Source of the DNA: Gemmatimonadales bacterium
GTDB lineage: Bacteria; Krumholzibacteriota; Krumholzibacteriia; LZORAL124-64-63
Assembly (NCBI GenBank): GCA_019038745.1
Contig: JAHOYV010000052.1
Location: 40,160-104,159, forward strand
Direction: 5' to 3'
DNA length: 64,000 bases
A program made the position numbers and the translations under genes. The notes beneath the pieces were generated by a model. That model saw only the letters and a list, made by a program, of their open reading frames with translations. It was not told the origin of the DNA and searched no databases. Positions 8,800 through 17,390 of this stretch are shown in pieces. How positions within the stretch are numbered: position 1 is the stretch's first letter; each line of letters begins with the position of its first letter.

Positions 8800-10128
8800 T
8801 CATGGATATTTCACGTTTTCAGTCGAGTCACGCCAGGTTAGGCGTCCGCCCAGGAAAGTCGAGACCACCTTTCCGGTCAGTTTCTCCCCAATAAAGGACG
8901 AATTACTGCTCATGGATTGGAATTTGTCAGCCTCGACAATCCATTCCCGTTCCGGATCAAGCAGAACGAAATCAGCAGGCTCGCCTTCTTCCAACAAGCC
9001 CGAAGGCAGTCCCATCAGCCGGGCAGGTTTCTCGGTCATGCACTCGACCAACCGGCCCAGATCCATTACCCCACTCTTGACGAGATAGGTAATCCCTACA
9101 CCCAACGCTGTTTCCAGACCGGTGACCCCGAAAGGCGCCTGGTCGAACTGGTACTCTTTTTCCGTCCCGGTGTGGGGAGCATGATCTGTGGCGATGCAGT
9201 CCAGCGTACCGTCTGCCAACCCCTCGGCGATGGCTTCCACATCCTCCGACTCGCGCAGAGGCGGGTTCATCTTGAATAGCGGCGAAAAATCCCGGCAACG
9301 GGAATGATCCAGGCTGAAGTGGTGCGGAGTGGCCTCTGCGGTGACCCGAACCCCGTCGTTTTTTGCGCGTCGAATGATCTCGACCGCGCCCCGGGTCGAG
9401 ACATGGCAGATGTGAAGATGCCCGCCCGTGGCCCGGGCCAGTTCCAGGTCACGGAAGACGGCCGAATCCTCGCTGACGCGGGACATACCCGCCAACCCCA
9501 GGCGGCTTGACCAGTAGCCGCCATGCATTACACCCTTGCCTATGATGGATAGATCCTCAGCGTGGCTGAGAATCGGTACACCCAACATTTTGGCGTACTT
9601 CAATGCGTTGGCCATCAGCCCACCGTTGACCACGGGGGAACCGTCGTCGGTGAAAGCCACGGCACCCGCCTCTATCATGTCGGCAAACTCCGAAAGGGCA
9701 TCGCCCTTCCGCCCGGGGCTGATAGCTCCGGCAGGGAAAACCCGACATAGCCCCGCCTCCTTGCCCCTTTGTACCAAGTAGCGAACCATGGCCCCGTTGT
9801 CGATGGCCGGCAACGTGTTGGGCATGGTGACGACAGATGTGAAACCTCCCGCGGCGGCGGCCGCGCTTCCGGTAGCCACAACCTCCTTCTCTTCCTGGCC
9901 GGGCTCACGGAAATGCACATGGAGATCCACGAAGCCCGGAGCGCAAACTAGTCCGGCGGCGTCAAGTACCGGCAAGCCCTCAATAGCGGGAGTCCCCACG
10001 CCAAGGGCTTCGATCCGTCCTTTGCGAACGTGAATAAATCCGCTGCGCTTACCCAGTTTACCCTGATGACAGAGCTTAACATTTGCCACCAGGTATTCTG
10101 CGGGAATGCGCTGCCAGCTCCACTCCAT
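8800..10128 (-). CDS. pyrC: Dihydroorotase, type I
   Basis: It cyclises carbamoyl aspartate to dihydroorotate in the third step of pyrimidine synthesis. The zinc motif 'DLHVHFREPGQEEKE' lies near residue 60, metal histidines occur in 'LSHAEDLS' and 'HICHVST', and the catalytic aspartate is in 'ATDHAPH'. The family is a class I amidohydrolase of about 430 residues. I chose the ATG at 10128 because GAGG lies seven bases before it. An in-frame ATG 21 bases further upstream lacks a comparable site. pyrB ends 65 bases upstream. Confidence 0.93.
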   Translation of the reverse strand: MEWSWQRIPAEYLVANVKLCHQGKLGKRSGFIHVRKGRIEALGVGTPAIEGLPVLDAAGLVCAPGFVDLHVHFREPGQEEKEVVATGSAAAAAGGFTSVVTMPNTLPAIDNGAMVRYLVQRGKEAGLCRVFPAGAISPGRKGDALSEFADMIEAGAVAFTDDGSPVVNGGLMANALKYAKMLGVPILSHAEDLSIIGKGVMHGGYWSSRLGLAGMSRVSEDSAVFRDLELARATGGHLHICHVSTRGAVEIIRRAKNDGVRVTAEATPHHFSLDHSRCRDFSPLFKMNPPLRESEDVEAIAEGLADGTLDCIATDHAPHTGTEKEYQFDQAPFGVTGLETALGVGITYLVKSGVMDLGRLVECMTEKPARLMGLPSGLLEEGEPADFVLLDPEREWIVEADKFQSMSSNSSFIGEKLTGKVVSTFLGGRLTWRDSTENVKYP

Positions 10129-10193
10129 TTCCTGACCTCTTTCTTCCATCCCGGTTTATGGGGTGGAATTTCATAATGCTGCCCTGTTTGCAA

Positions 10194-11141
10194 CTAGTTG
10201 GAGCCGCTGCCCAGAGCTCCAGGATCCCCGCCCGACAGCAGGTAGATCAGGGCCATCCGGACGGCCACCCCATTGGCCACCTGATCCAGAATCACCTGAT
10301 TGGGGCCATCAGCCACCTCGCTGGAGATCTCCACGTCACGGTTCATCGGCCCTGGGTGCATGATGAAGGCACCCGGTTTCAGGGAGCGCACGACATCCGG
10401 AGAGATACCGAACATCCGATGATATTCCCGATTGCTGGGAAATGCCCGGCTGGAGTGCCGTTCAAGCTGGATACGCAGAACGTTCAGCACATCAGCGTCC
10501 CGGACAGCCTTCGCCAGATCGAATTCGATCCGGCAACCCAACTTGTCCAATCCACCGGGAACCATGGTCGGCGGACCGCAAAGCGTCACCTCGGCACCCA
10601 ATTTGGTCAGCCCCCAGATGTTGGAGCGGGCCACCCGACTGTGGGTGATGTCGCCGATAATCGTAACCTTCTTGCCCCGCATATCCCCCAACCGCTGGTG
10701 CATCGTCATGATGTCCAGCAACCCCTGCGTAGGATGTTCATGGGGACCGTCACCAGCATTGATCACCGAACATTCCAGCACGTCGGCCAAGTACCTGGCA
10801 GCACCTGCGGAACTGTGCCGGACGATCAACATGTCGATCTTCATGGCCGCCAGGTTCTCGGCGGTGTCGCGAAGCGTCTCCCCTTTTTTGAAACTGCTTT
10901 CGGAGGAAACAAAATTGATGATGTCCGCCGAAAGACGCTTTTCCGCCAATTCAAAGGAAATTCGCGTGCGTGTGCTTGGCTCATGGAAAAAATTTACTAC
11001 CGTACGGCCCCGCATGATCGGCACACTGCGTACGGGACGATCGAAAACGGCTCGAAACCGGTTTGCAATGTCCAGGACTCCGAGAATCTCTTCGGCGGAC
11101 ATATCCTCAAGGCCGAGCACATCCTTGCACTGGAGGATCAT
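10194..11141 (-). CDS. pyrB: Aspartate carbamoyltransferase catalytic subunit
   Basis: It condenses carbamoyl phosphate with aspartate. The carbamoyl-phosphate site 'STRTR' lies in 'HEPSTRTRISFE', 'HPTQGLLD' is the central motif, and the aspartate-binding region has 'MHPGPMNRDVEI'. Length 315 residues, normal for the family. Its ATG overlaps the pyrR stop (ATGA). No regulatory pyrI gene is present nearby, so allosteric control of the enterobacterial type is not expected; control is more likely through pyrR and the leader. Confidence 0.95.
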   Translation of the reverse strand: MILQCKDVLGLEDMSAEEILGVLDIANRFRAVFDRPVRSVPIMRGRTVVNFFHEPSTRTRISFELAEKRLSADIINFVSSESSFKKGETLRDTAENLAAMKIDMLIVRHSSAGAARYLADVLECSVINAGDGPHEHPTQGLLDIMTMHQRLGDMRGKKVTIIGDITHSRVARSNIWGLTKLGAEVTLCGPPTMVPGGLDKLGCRIEFDLAKAVRDADVLNVLRIQLERHSSRAFPSNREYHRMFGISPDVVRSLKPGAFIMHPGPMNRDVEISSEVADGPNQVILDQVANGVAVRMALIYLLSGGDPGALGSGSN

Positions 11142-11689
11142 TTTTCGGTGACCTCCCCGATGACCACTTCCTGCTTATCGTCGAACTCCTGCACCTTCAC
11201 CTTGATGATTTCCCTCTGGGAGGTGGGCACGTTCTTGCCCACGAAATCCGGTCTTACCGGCAACTCGCGATGGCCGCGATCGACCAGGACTGCGAGCCTG
11301 ATGGCCTGGGGCCGGCCCCAGTCCATGATGACGTCCAGCGCGGCCCGCACCGTACGACCGGTGTAAAGCACATCATCCATCAGGATGACGATCTTGTCGG
11401 TCACGTCGAAAGGCATCTCCGTACTGGCGACCTGGGGTACCGGGCCCAATTTTGACAAGTCGTCACGGTAGAATGTGATATCCAAAGATCCTTCCGGCAC
11501 CTCGGATCCCTCCACCTGCTGGATCGCCTCGCCCAGCATTCTGGCCAGGGGAACACCCCGGCGCTGCACCCCCAGCAAAACCAGGTTTTCCACGCCGTGA
11601 TTGGCTTCCACGATTTCATGAGCCATGCGCTTAATGGCACGGTTCATGTCGGTGGCATTCATGATGACGGCTTTTTCCACGAAATTCAT
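11138..11689 (-). CDS. pyrR: Bifunctional pyr operon regulator / uracil phosphoribosyltransferase PyrR
   Basis: PyrR senses uridine nucleotides and has uracil phosphoribosyltransferase activity in many bacteria. The PRPP-binding motif is in 'VILMDDVLYTGRTVRAA', and 'LLGVQRRGVPLA' and 'VLVDRGHRELP' are family markers. I chose the ATG at 11689 (183 residues, the usual PyrR length). The frame is open for 69 more codons upstream, but that stretch has no PyrR similarity and overlaps the attenuator hairpin. A GAGGGAG site lies just before this ATG. The start overlaps the stop of a 25-codon leader frame (ATGA). It heads the pyrB-pyrC operon. RNA binding by this PyrR is not shown by the sequence. Confidence 0.92.
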   Translation of the reverse strand: MNFVEKAVIMNATDMNRAIKRMAHEIVEANHGVENLVLLGVQRRGVPLARMLGEAIQQVEGSEVPEGSLDITFYRDDLSKLGPVPQVASTEMPFDVTDKIVILMDDVLYTGRTVRAALDVIMDWGRPQAIRLAVLVDRGHRELPVRPDFVGKNVPTSQREIIKVKVQEFDDKQEVVIGEVTEK

Positions 11690-11763
11690 GACTCTCCCTC
11701 GGACGGAATCGGGTATTTTGAGCTCCGGTTCGGGCAAAAAAAAGCATGGCCGCAAGGGTCCAT
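11686..11763 (-). CDS. Putative pyrR leader peptide (25 codons) spanning the attenuator
   Basis: The frame begins with ATG inside the 5' arm of a terminator hairpin, crosses the hairpin and its T tract, and ends at a TGA that overlaps the pyrR ATG. The peptide has two consecutive Phe codons in the T tract, then a short Pro/Ser-rich end. A strong AAGGAGG lies about 21 bases before the ATG, too far for ideal spacing, so the true start may differ. The same frame is open upstream to a GTG at 11877 with GAGG four bases before it. The layout recalls the E. coli pyrBI leader (pyrL), where ribosomes following a polymerase stalled by low UTP prevent termination. The function is inferred. Confidence 0.5.
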   Translation of the reverse strand: MDPCGHAFFCPNRSSKYPIPSEGES

Positions 11764-11766
11764 GCT
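11736..11766 (-). terminator. Intrinsic terminator/attenuator in the pyrR leader
   Basis: Read on the minus strand, a 7-bp perfect stem AGCATGG/CCATGCT (11766-11760 with 11749-11743) encloses a 10-base loop and is followed at once by eight T. It lies 138 bases after the ECF ATPase stop and 47 bases before the pyrR start. It can serve as the terminator of the upstream gene, as an attenuator for pyrR, or both. A pyrimidine attenuator is favoured because the leader frame runs through it and couples to pyrR. Confidence 0.75.
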
Positions 11767-11903
11767 GATTATTTCCCGGGAGCGCCTCCTTCTGTAATTC
11801 AACTGGGAGGAAATTAACAATCGACAACCGAGCCAGCAAGGATAATCTCCCGCGAAGAAATTTCCGAGCAGGCTCACAGATCCTCAACTCAGCCAAATAC
11901 TGC

Positions 11904-13265
11904 TTAATCCTCTTTTAGACCGCCCGGCGTCAATTCCACCAGGCGGCAACCGGCCATGGCCAGGAACTCACGGTCATGGGATGCAATCAACAGAGCAGTA
12001 TCAGCGGGCATCCGGGCCATCAGATCCAGCACCTGCCTCTTGCCGGCCCGATCCAAGGCGGCCGTGGGCTCATCCAAAAGGACCAAGGGGCGATGCGAAA
12101 GAATTACAAGGCCCAGGGCCAGCCGACGCTTCTGGCCGGTACTCAAATCATGGGGATTTCGATCCAGTAAATCATCCGGCAACCCCAGGTCGGCCAAGAA
12201 ACACTCCTTGTCCAATGGAGACAACACAGGATCCAGGGAAATCTCCTGGGCCACCGTTGATCGTGTGAAGAGGTACTCCGGGAACTGCGGAGCCAGGAGG
12301 GCCTGACCGTGATCCAGATTCCGCCTTCCCTGGTCGTAGAGCCCCCTTCCCGACAAAACCACCTGGCCGGCGTCGGGAGGCCGAACCCCGGCACAGAGAC
12401 CAAGCAAAGTGCTCTTTCCGCAGCCGTTCGGCCCGGTGATTCCCAGACGCTCACCGGGACGTAGTACCAGGTCCACCCCAGCGAAACCGTTTCCGGGCCC
12501 ACTGAACCGGCAATCAATCCCCCGCAGTTCCAGGACGGGATCCGGTCCACCGTCGAACCCGGCAGAGGGGGCCGGCGGCGACAAGGACTGCGCCGGCAAC
12601 GCTCCGTCACCCCTCTCCCCCAGCAGATCCGTAACCAGTGGATGATCCAGGTTATCGGCCACGGGCCCGGCCAAGACGGCTTTACCTTCCCGCAGGAGGA
12701 GCAGTTCGTCGGCCCGGGCCAGCTCCCTCCGGTCGCAAGTCGCCGTCACAAGGGTTCGCCCCCGAACCCGCCGCCATGAATCGAGGCGGTCCAGAATCCA
12801 CCCCGCCTGGGCATCATCCTGCAGAGCCGTGGGTTCATCACACAACAACATGCGCGCAGATCCCGACACGGCAACCGCCAGTGCCAAACGCTGTTTTTGG
12901 CCCGCCGAAAGAACGCCCGGCTTGAGCGATCCCAGGCCCGCCAGGCCAAAGTCGGCCAACTGGGCCTCCACATCCAACCCTGAGCGCCCGAGGGAGATTT
13001 CCCCGTTCACCGTCGAGGCAATAATCTGGTCGTCCGGATCCTGGAAAACTATCGCCGCATCATCTGCCAGTGGTGACTCATCCGAGGCCAGGTATTTCAG
13101 AAGGGATGATTTCCCCGAGCCGTTGGTCCCCAGGACCACGAGCCAGGAACCGGCATGCAATTCCAAGTCGATTCCCGACAGGATAAACCGCTCTCCCATG
13201 GGCACCCTTCGCACAAGGGACCAGTCCCTCAGGCTGAGCAGGATCTCACTCTCCGTCGGCATCAT
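11904..13265 (-). CDS. Double ATP-binding protein of an ECF-type ABC transporter
   Basis: Two complete ABC ATPase cassettes occur in one chain of 453 residues. The first has Walker A GTNGSGKSS, signature LSAGQKQR and Walker B 'MLLCDEPTA'. The second has GPNGCGKST, LSTGQKRR and 'LVLLDEPTAALD'. The Q-loop 'FQDPDDQIIASTV' and the equivalent 'PEYLFTRSTV' are typical of energy-coupling-factor ATPases (EcfA/CbiO), which drive uptake of vitamins or metal ions. No transmembrane T or substrate S component is encoded nearby, so the substrate is unknown. The ATG lies inside the end of the preceding lipoprotein gene (20-base overlap). Confidence 0.85.
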   Translation of the reverse strand: MMPTESEILLSLRDWSLVRRVPMGERFILSGIDLELHAGSWLVVLGTNGSGKSSLLKYLASDESPLADDAAIVFQDPDDQIIASTVNGEISLGRSGLDVEAQLADFGLAGLGSLKPGVLSAGQKQRLALAVAVSGSARMLLCDEPTALQDDAQAGWILDRLDSWRRVRGRTLVTATCDRRELARADELLLLREGKAVLAGPVADNLDHPLVTDLLGERGDGALPAQSLSPPAPSAGFDGGPDPVLELRGIDCRFSGPGNGFAGVDLVLRPGERLGITGPNGCGKSTLLGLCAGVRPPDAGQVVLSGRGLYDQGRRNLDHGQALLAPQFPEYLFTRSTVAQEISLDPVLSPLDKECFLADLGLPDDLLDRNPHDLSTGQKRRLALGLVILSHRPLVLLDEPTAALDRAGKRQVLDLMARMPADTALLIASHDREFLAMAGCRLVELTPGGLKED

Positions 13266-14040
13266 TCAGCTTCTGCAGGTGTCGCCGGGCGGCCGTCGCC
13301 CAACTGGATGTATCGTCAAGATCCAGATAACGCTGCCAAGCCGCGCGGGCCTGGGCCACATGTCCAGCCTCCTGAAGACTCCTGGCCAGGCTGAAGGCGG
13401 CCCGCTGGTGATTTTCCTTCACGGCCAGGGCAAGACGAAACTGGTCGACTGCCTCATCGAAGCGGGTCATCAGGAACAGGGCATGGCCGCGAGCGAAAAG
13501 AAAATCGGTATCTTCGGGACGCTGGGCAGTCAACTCCTCCAGCAGGGGCAAGGCTTCGGAATTCCGGCCCCGCTTGACCAGCACCAGGGCCAAATTGTAG
13601 CGCGCGGACACGAGCTCCGGCGCCGTATCAATCGCGAACCGGAACTGTCTCTCCGCCTCACCGAGTTGCTCGCGGGCCAGCAGGTCCACGCCCCGGTTGT
13701 AGGGCTCAAGAGCAGCGGCCCGCCGACGGGCAGAATCCCATTCCTGCCCGGCAAAATGCAGACGCAGAAACGAACCGGGCAGAATCCGGTCCGGGTCCAT
13801 CAATCCGTTGGTCAGAGCGATATCCGAAGCACGAGCTGGATCTCCGTAGTAGTTATCTGCGATCAATCTCAGCGTCTCTCCCTCGGCAACGCGATGTTCA
13901 ATGATCAGCGGCCCACTCTCCCTCACCGAAGGCACCGGATAGTCCAACACCTTCTTGGCGCAACCGGCAGCCGCAAAGCCAACCAGTACCCAGAGCAAAC
14001 CCCACCGCCCGAAGCGGAATATTCGTTGAATCCTGGTCAC
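13246..14040 (-). CDS. LysM and TPR domain lipoprotein
   Basis: A signal with lipobox 'AAGC' near residue 27 predicts an outer-membrane or periplasmic lipoprotein. Residues about 45-95 form a LysM-like peptidoglycan-binding domain ('HRVAEGETLRLIADNYYGD' and a later 'ILPGSFLRL'). Three to four TPR units follow ('YNLALVLVKRGRNSEALPLLEEL'). Length 264 residues. It starts at GTG immediately after the dusB stop (TGAGTG), with GGAGG eight bases upstream. Its end overlaps the ECF ATPase gene by 20 bases. A role in envelope organisation or peptidoglycan attachment is inferred from the domains only. Confidence 0.8.
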   Translation of the reverse strand: MTRIQRIFRFGRWGLLWVLVGFAAAGCAKKVLDYPVPSVRESGPLIIEHRVAEGETLRLIADNYYGDPARASDIALTNGLMDPDRILPGSFLRLHFAGQEWDSARRRAAALEPYNRGVDLLAREQLGEAERQFRFAIDTAPELVSARYNLALVLVKRGRNSEALPLLEELTAQRPEDTDFLFARGHALFLMTRFDEAVDQFRLALAVKENHQRAAFSLARSLQEAGHVAQARAAWQRYLDLDDTSSWATAARRHLQKLNDADGE

Positions 14041-15096
14041 TCAATCCACCTCCGCTTGGGAACCTGGTTGTTCCATGGAATTCCGGTCCTCAATCACTTC
14101 CCGCGGGTCACCCTGGGCGCCGGCTTCCTCTAGGATCGCAATCATTTCCTCGCTCTTTTCCGTAGCGAATAGCCGCCGCCGCAACCCTGCCGCGCCGCGA
14201 TAACCCCGGAAGCACCGGGTCAGGTGTTTGCGCACGCTGAAACAGCCCCTGGGCTCTCCCCGCCAGGCCACTTCGCGTTGTACGTATTCGGCCGCCACTT
14301 CGCAAATCTCCGCAAATCCAACCAGACGTCCGGGACGTCCCTCATCCACCGCCCGCATCGAATCGAATATCCAGGGATTGCCGATGGCGCCACGGCCTAT
14401 CATCACCGCGTGGCAGCGGGTATGGGCTACCATGGCGCGATAGCTATCCCCATCGACAACGTCCCCGTTACCGATGACCGGGATATCCAGTATTTCGACC
14501 AAATCGGCGATGTGATCCCAGTTGGCCTGGCCCCGGTACTTCTGGGCCCGGGTCCGGCCGTGCATCGTCACCCAGGGCACTCCCAGTTCCTGAAGAAGCA
14601 GCCCCACTTCCCGGTAGTTCACGGATTCCTCGTCCCATCCGGCGCGGATCTTGGCCGTCACCGGCTTGTCGCTCTCGACCATCACCGCCCGTACAATCTT
14701 CTCCAGCATCGGCAGGTCCGCCAGGAGTGCGCTTCCACCGCACCTCTTGACCACCTTCTTGGCGGGGCAACCGAAATTGAGGTCCAGGACATCGTGTCGT
14801 TTGCCGCGCAGCATTCTGGCGGCGGCTCCCATGTGAACCGGGTCCGATCCGAAGATCTGGATCCCCACCAGACCCTCCTCGTCATCGGTATCGACCAGGC
14901 GCCAGGTGGCTTCGCCACCGTACATCAAACCGGCCGCGGAAGCGAACTCGCAGAACCCCATCTGCACTCCGAAGCGGCGGCAAAGATCACGGAACGGACG
15001 GTCGGTAACTCCGGACATCGGCGACAGCAGACGGCGCAAGTCCTTCAGCCACGGCACTCGGGGATCGATACGAACTGGTTTGGGATCAAGCGGCAA
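14041..15096 (-). CDS. dusB: tRNA-dihydrouridine synthase
   Basis: This flavoenzyme reduces uridine to dihydrouridine in tRNA. The FMN barrel opens with 'LLSPMSGVTDRPFRDLCRRFG'. The catalytic cysteine is in 'FGCPAKKVVKRCGGSALL', 'TAKIRAGWD' and 'HGRTRAQKYRG' follow, and the phosphate site is 'IGNGDV..GDS'. Length 351 residues. The motif set fits the DusB type. The start is TTG with GGAGG six bases before it. It heads the minus-strand run that continues with the LysM lipoprotein and ECF ATPase. Confidence 0.93.
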   Translation of the reverse strand: MPLDPKPVRIDPRVPWLKDLRRLLSPMSGVTDRPFRDLCRRFGVQMGFCEFASAAGLMYGGEATWRLVDTDDEEGLVGIQIFGSDPVHMGAAARMLRGKRHDVLDLNFGCPAKKVVKRCGGSALLADLPMLEKIVRAVMVESDKPVTAKIRAGWDEESVNYREVGLLLQELGVPWVTMHGRTRAQKYRGQANWDHIADLVEILDIPVIGNGDVVDGDSYRAMVAHTRCHAVMIGRGAIGNPWIFDSMRAVDEGRPGRLVGFAEICEVAAEYVQREVAWRGEPRGCFSVRKHLTRCFRGYRGAAGLRRRLFATEKSEEMIAILEEAGAQGDPREVIEDRNSMEQPGSQAEVD

Positions 15097-15270
15097 GTGC
15101 AGCCTCCGGCTGGCAGTGGTAGACGAAAAGCGCTGGATCCTGAATAATACAATGTCCGCTTGATGAATGCCATCAGCTCAAGGCGCGGTCATGGTGCTTC
15201 CTTACCTGTTGAACCGTTTTGTGAAAGTGACCGGCGGCCTGAAATTGGTCGTCCAGAGAGGAAACAAGCC

Positions 15271-16074
15271 ATGTTGGAAGTCAAAGCGGCCACCATCCAA
15301 ACAAGTCCCGTCTTCGGCGCAATCCAGGAAAACCTGCACACCGCCCTGGACCTCATCCCCAAGAATTGCGATTTGGTCGTCCTGCCCGAGCTTTTTGCCA
15401 CCGGATACCAGTTCATCTCCCGCCAAGAGGCCCTTGCCGTGGCCGAGGATGTCACCTGCCGAAAAGGTGACAACCCCATCTGCGACCGTCTGGACTCCTT
15501 GGCAGCCGAGCGAAACATGACAATTGTGGCTGGGCTGGCGGAACGGTCGGGAGACTCACTTTTCAACAGCTCCGTCCTCTTCCACCCGGACGGTTCCCAC
15601 GGGGTCTACCGCAAGGTCCACCTATTCCTGGATGAGAAATTAATCTTTGATCCTGGCGATCTGGGTTTTCCCGTATTCAAGGCCTGCGGCACTACCCTGG
15701 GCATGATGGTGTGCTTCGACTGGATCTTCCCCGAAGCCGCCCGAAGCCTCGCCCTGTCCGGAGCAGAGATCCTGTGCCATCCCTCCAACCTCCTGTTGCC
15801 CTGGTGTCCGGCGGCAATGATCACGCGCAGCCAGGAGAACCGGGTATTCTCGCTTACCAGCAATCGTATCGGCCGCGAGGACAGAACCGGAGCTCCGGCG
15901 GAGTTCATCGGCATGAGCCAGATCGTATCGCCCCAGGGAGAGTTGTTGTCGCGGCTGGGCAGTGATGGGGAAGGCGCGGCCGAAGCCACTCTGAGAATCG
16001 TCGAGCAAGACAAGATGCTGACGCCCAGCAACGATTTATGGGATGACCGACGACCGGATCAGTACCGTCTCTGA
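15271..16074 (+). CDS. Carbon-nitrogen hydrolase (nitrilase superfamily)
   Basis: The 267-residue enzyme has the full catalytic triad of the superfamily: E40 in 'VLPELFATGY', K115 in 'YRKVHLF' and C148 in 'MVCFDWIFPEAAR'. Likely substrates are small amides such as omega-amides (omega-amidase/Nit2-like) or carbamoyl compounds; true nitriles are less likely. I chose the ATG at 15271 because GAGAGGA precedes it and the similarity begins there. The open frame extends 37 codons further upstream without family similarity. It is a single gene between divergent dusB and convergent glgC. Confidence 0.88.
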   Translation: MLEVKAATIQTSPVFGAIQENLHTALDLIPKNCDLVVLPELFATGYQFISRQEALAVAEDVTCRKGDNPICDRLDSLAAERNMTIVAGLAERSGDSLFNSSVLFHPDGSHGVYRKVHLFLDEKLIFDPGDLGFPVFKACGTTLGMMVCFDWIFPEAARSLALSGAEILCHPSNLLLPWCPAAMITRSQENRVFSLTSNRIGREDRTGAPAEFIGMSQIVSPQGELLSRLGSDGEGAAEATLRIVEQDKMLTPSNDLWDDRRPDQYRL

Positions 16075-16089
16075 CCTAAAGGGCAGGAC

Positions 16090-17337
16090 CTAATAGGTAG
16101 GACCTAAATCCATATCCTTGGGCACCACCACTACGCCGCTCGGAGAAACCTTGAAAAGGTTGCGGTCCTTTTCCTCATCGAACCCGATTTTCATTCCCTC
16201 GGGGATGGTGACATTCTTGTCGATTATACAGCGCTGAAGCTCGGCATACCGCCCGATGTTCACGTTGTCCATGATGATGCTGTCTGTAACCCGGCTGTAG
16301 GAATTGACCCTCACTCTCCGGCCGAGAATGGACCGTTCCACATGTCCCCCGGAGATGATGCTGCCTCCGCCGACGATACTGTCTTCAAGAATACCGGGCA
16401 ACGTTCCGTCCTTTGTAAATCCGTGCACGGATTTACAGGGAGGCACGGGTGGCTGCCAGGCCCGGAAAAGCCAGTTCTCGTCGTACATGTCGAATTTTGG
16501 CCGACGACTGACCAGATCCATGGTTGCGTCGTAATAACTGTCCAGGGTCCCGATATCCCTCCAGTATGAAGGCTCGTTCGTATCCTGATCCCGGAAAGGG
16601 TAGGCGTAGACTTGGCCTTCCTTGACCAGGGACGGAATAATGTTACGGCCGAAATCGTGATTGGAATTCGCCTCGCGCGCATCCTGGCTCAATTCCCGCA
16701 CCAGGCTATCGGTATTGAAGAGATACACGCCCATATTGACCAGACAGTGCTCCGGATCCCCTGGAATGGTGCGCGGATCAGCCGGCTTTTCCTCGAATCC
16801 GATCACCTTCCACTGGTCGTTCACTTCCAGGATCCCGAATTCATGGGCACCGGCCTTGGGCACCACGGCGGCGCAGAGGGACAACTGGCCTCCCTGGTCA
16901 TGATGAAAACGGATCAGGTTGGTGTAATCCATCTTGTAGATGTGATCGCCCGAAAGAAGGAGTACGTGTTCGGGCCGCCGATTCTCCAGGAGATAGATAT
17001 TCTGGTAAACAGCGTCCGCAGTCCCCTCGTACCACTTCTGTCCCACCCGTTGCTGAGGAGGAATCCGGTAGAGAAATTCGCCGCCTTCATAGCTGAATAT
17101 GTTCCAACCCCGCTGAAGGTGCTTGTCCAGGGAGTAGGATTTGTATTGGGTCAGAACATAGATCTGACGCAGGCCGCTGTTGATGCAGTTGGAAAGCGTG
17201 AAATCAATAATCCGGTAGGCGCTCCCGAAGGGAACCGAAGGTTTGGAGCGATCCCTGGTAAGCGGATATAAGCGTTCGCCCTGGCCTCCGGCCAGGATCA
17301 TGGTCATCGTATTGCGGACCTGCTGCAAGGTGTTCAA
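16090..17337 (-). CDS. glgC: Glucose-1-phosphate adenylyltransferase (ADP-glucose pyrophosphorylase)
   Basis: It makes ADP-glucose for glycogen synthesis. The N-terminal nucleotidyltransferase domain has 'GGQGERLYPLTRDRSKPSVPFG' and 'IIDFTLSNCINSG'. The middle holds 'SGDHIYKMDY' and 'GFEEKPADP', and a C-terminal left-handed helix domain holds 'ILGRRVRVNSYSRV'. Length 415 residues. The frame begins with TTG at 17337 after a GGGAG site; an internal ATG ten codons later is possible. glgA lies upstream on the same strand, separated by a histidine kinase and a receiver gene. Confidence 0.95.
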   Translation of the reverse strand: MNTLQQVRNTMTMILAGGQGERLYPLTRDRSKPSVPFGSAYRIIDFTLSNCINSGLRQIYVLTQYKSYSLDKHLQRGWNIFSYEGGEFLYRIPPQQRVGQKWYEGTADAVYQNIYLLENRRPEHVLLLSGDHIYKMDYTNLIRFHHDQGGQLSLCAAVVPKAGAHEFGILEVNDQWKVIGFEEKPADPRTIPGDPEHCLVNMGVYLFNTDSLVRELSQDAREANSNHDFGRNIIPSLVKEGQVYAYPFRDQDTNEPSYWRDIGTLDSYYDATMDLVSRRPKFDMYDENWLFRAWQPPVPPCKSVHGFTKDGTLPGILEDSIVGGGSIISGGHVERSILGRRVRVNSYSRVTDSIIMDNVNIGRYAELQRCIIDKNVTIPEGMKIGFDEEKDRNLFKVSPSGVVVVPKDMDLGPTY

Positions 17338-17390
17338 CAGTCACTCTCCCGGTTCAGGACGAGGAAGGAACCGCGCCCTGAAACCGGAAA

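Noticed and set aside
10083..11366. 427-codon open frame on the plus strand opposite pyrB and pyrR
   Set aside because: Antisense shadow of two clear genes; no family motif and no ribosome site.
12829..14133. 434-codon plus-strand frame opposite the ECF ATPase and LysM lipoprotein
   Set aside because: No signal or motif; both opposite genes are well supported.
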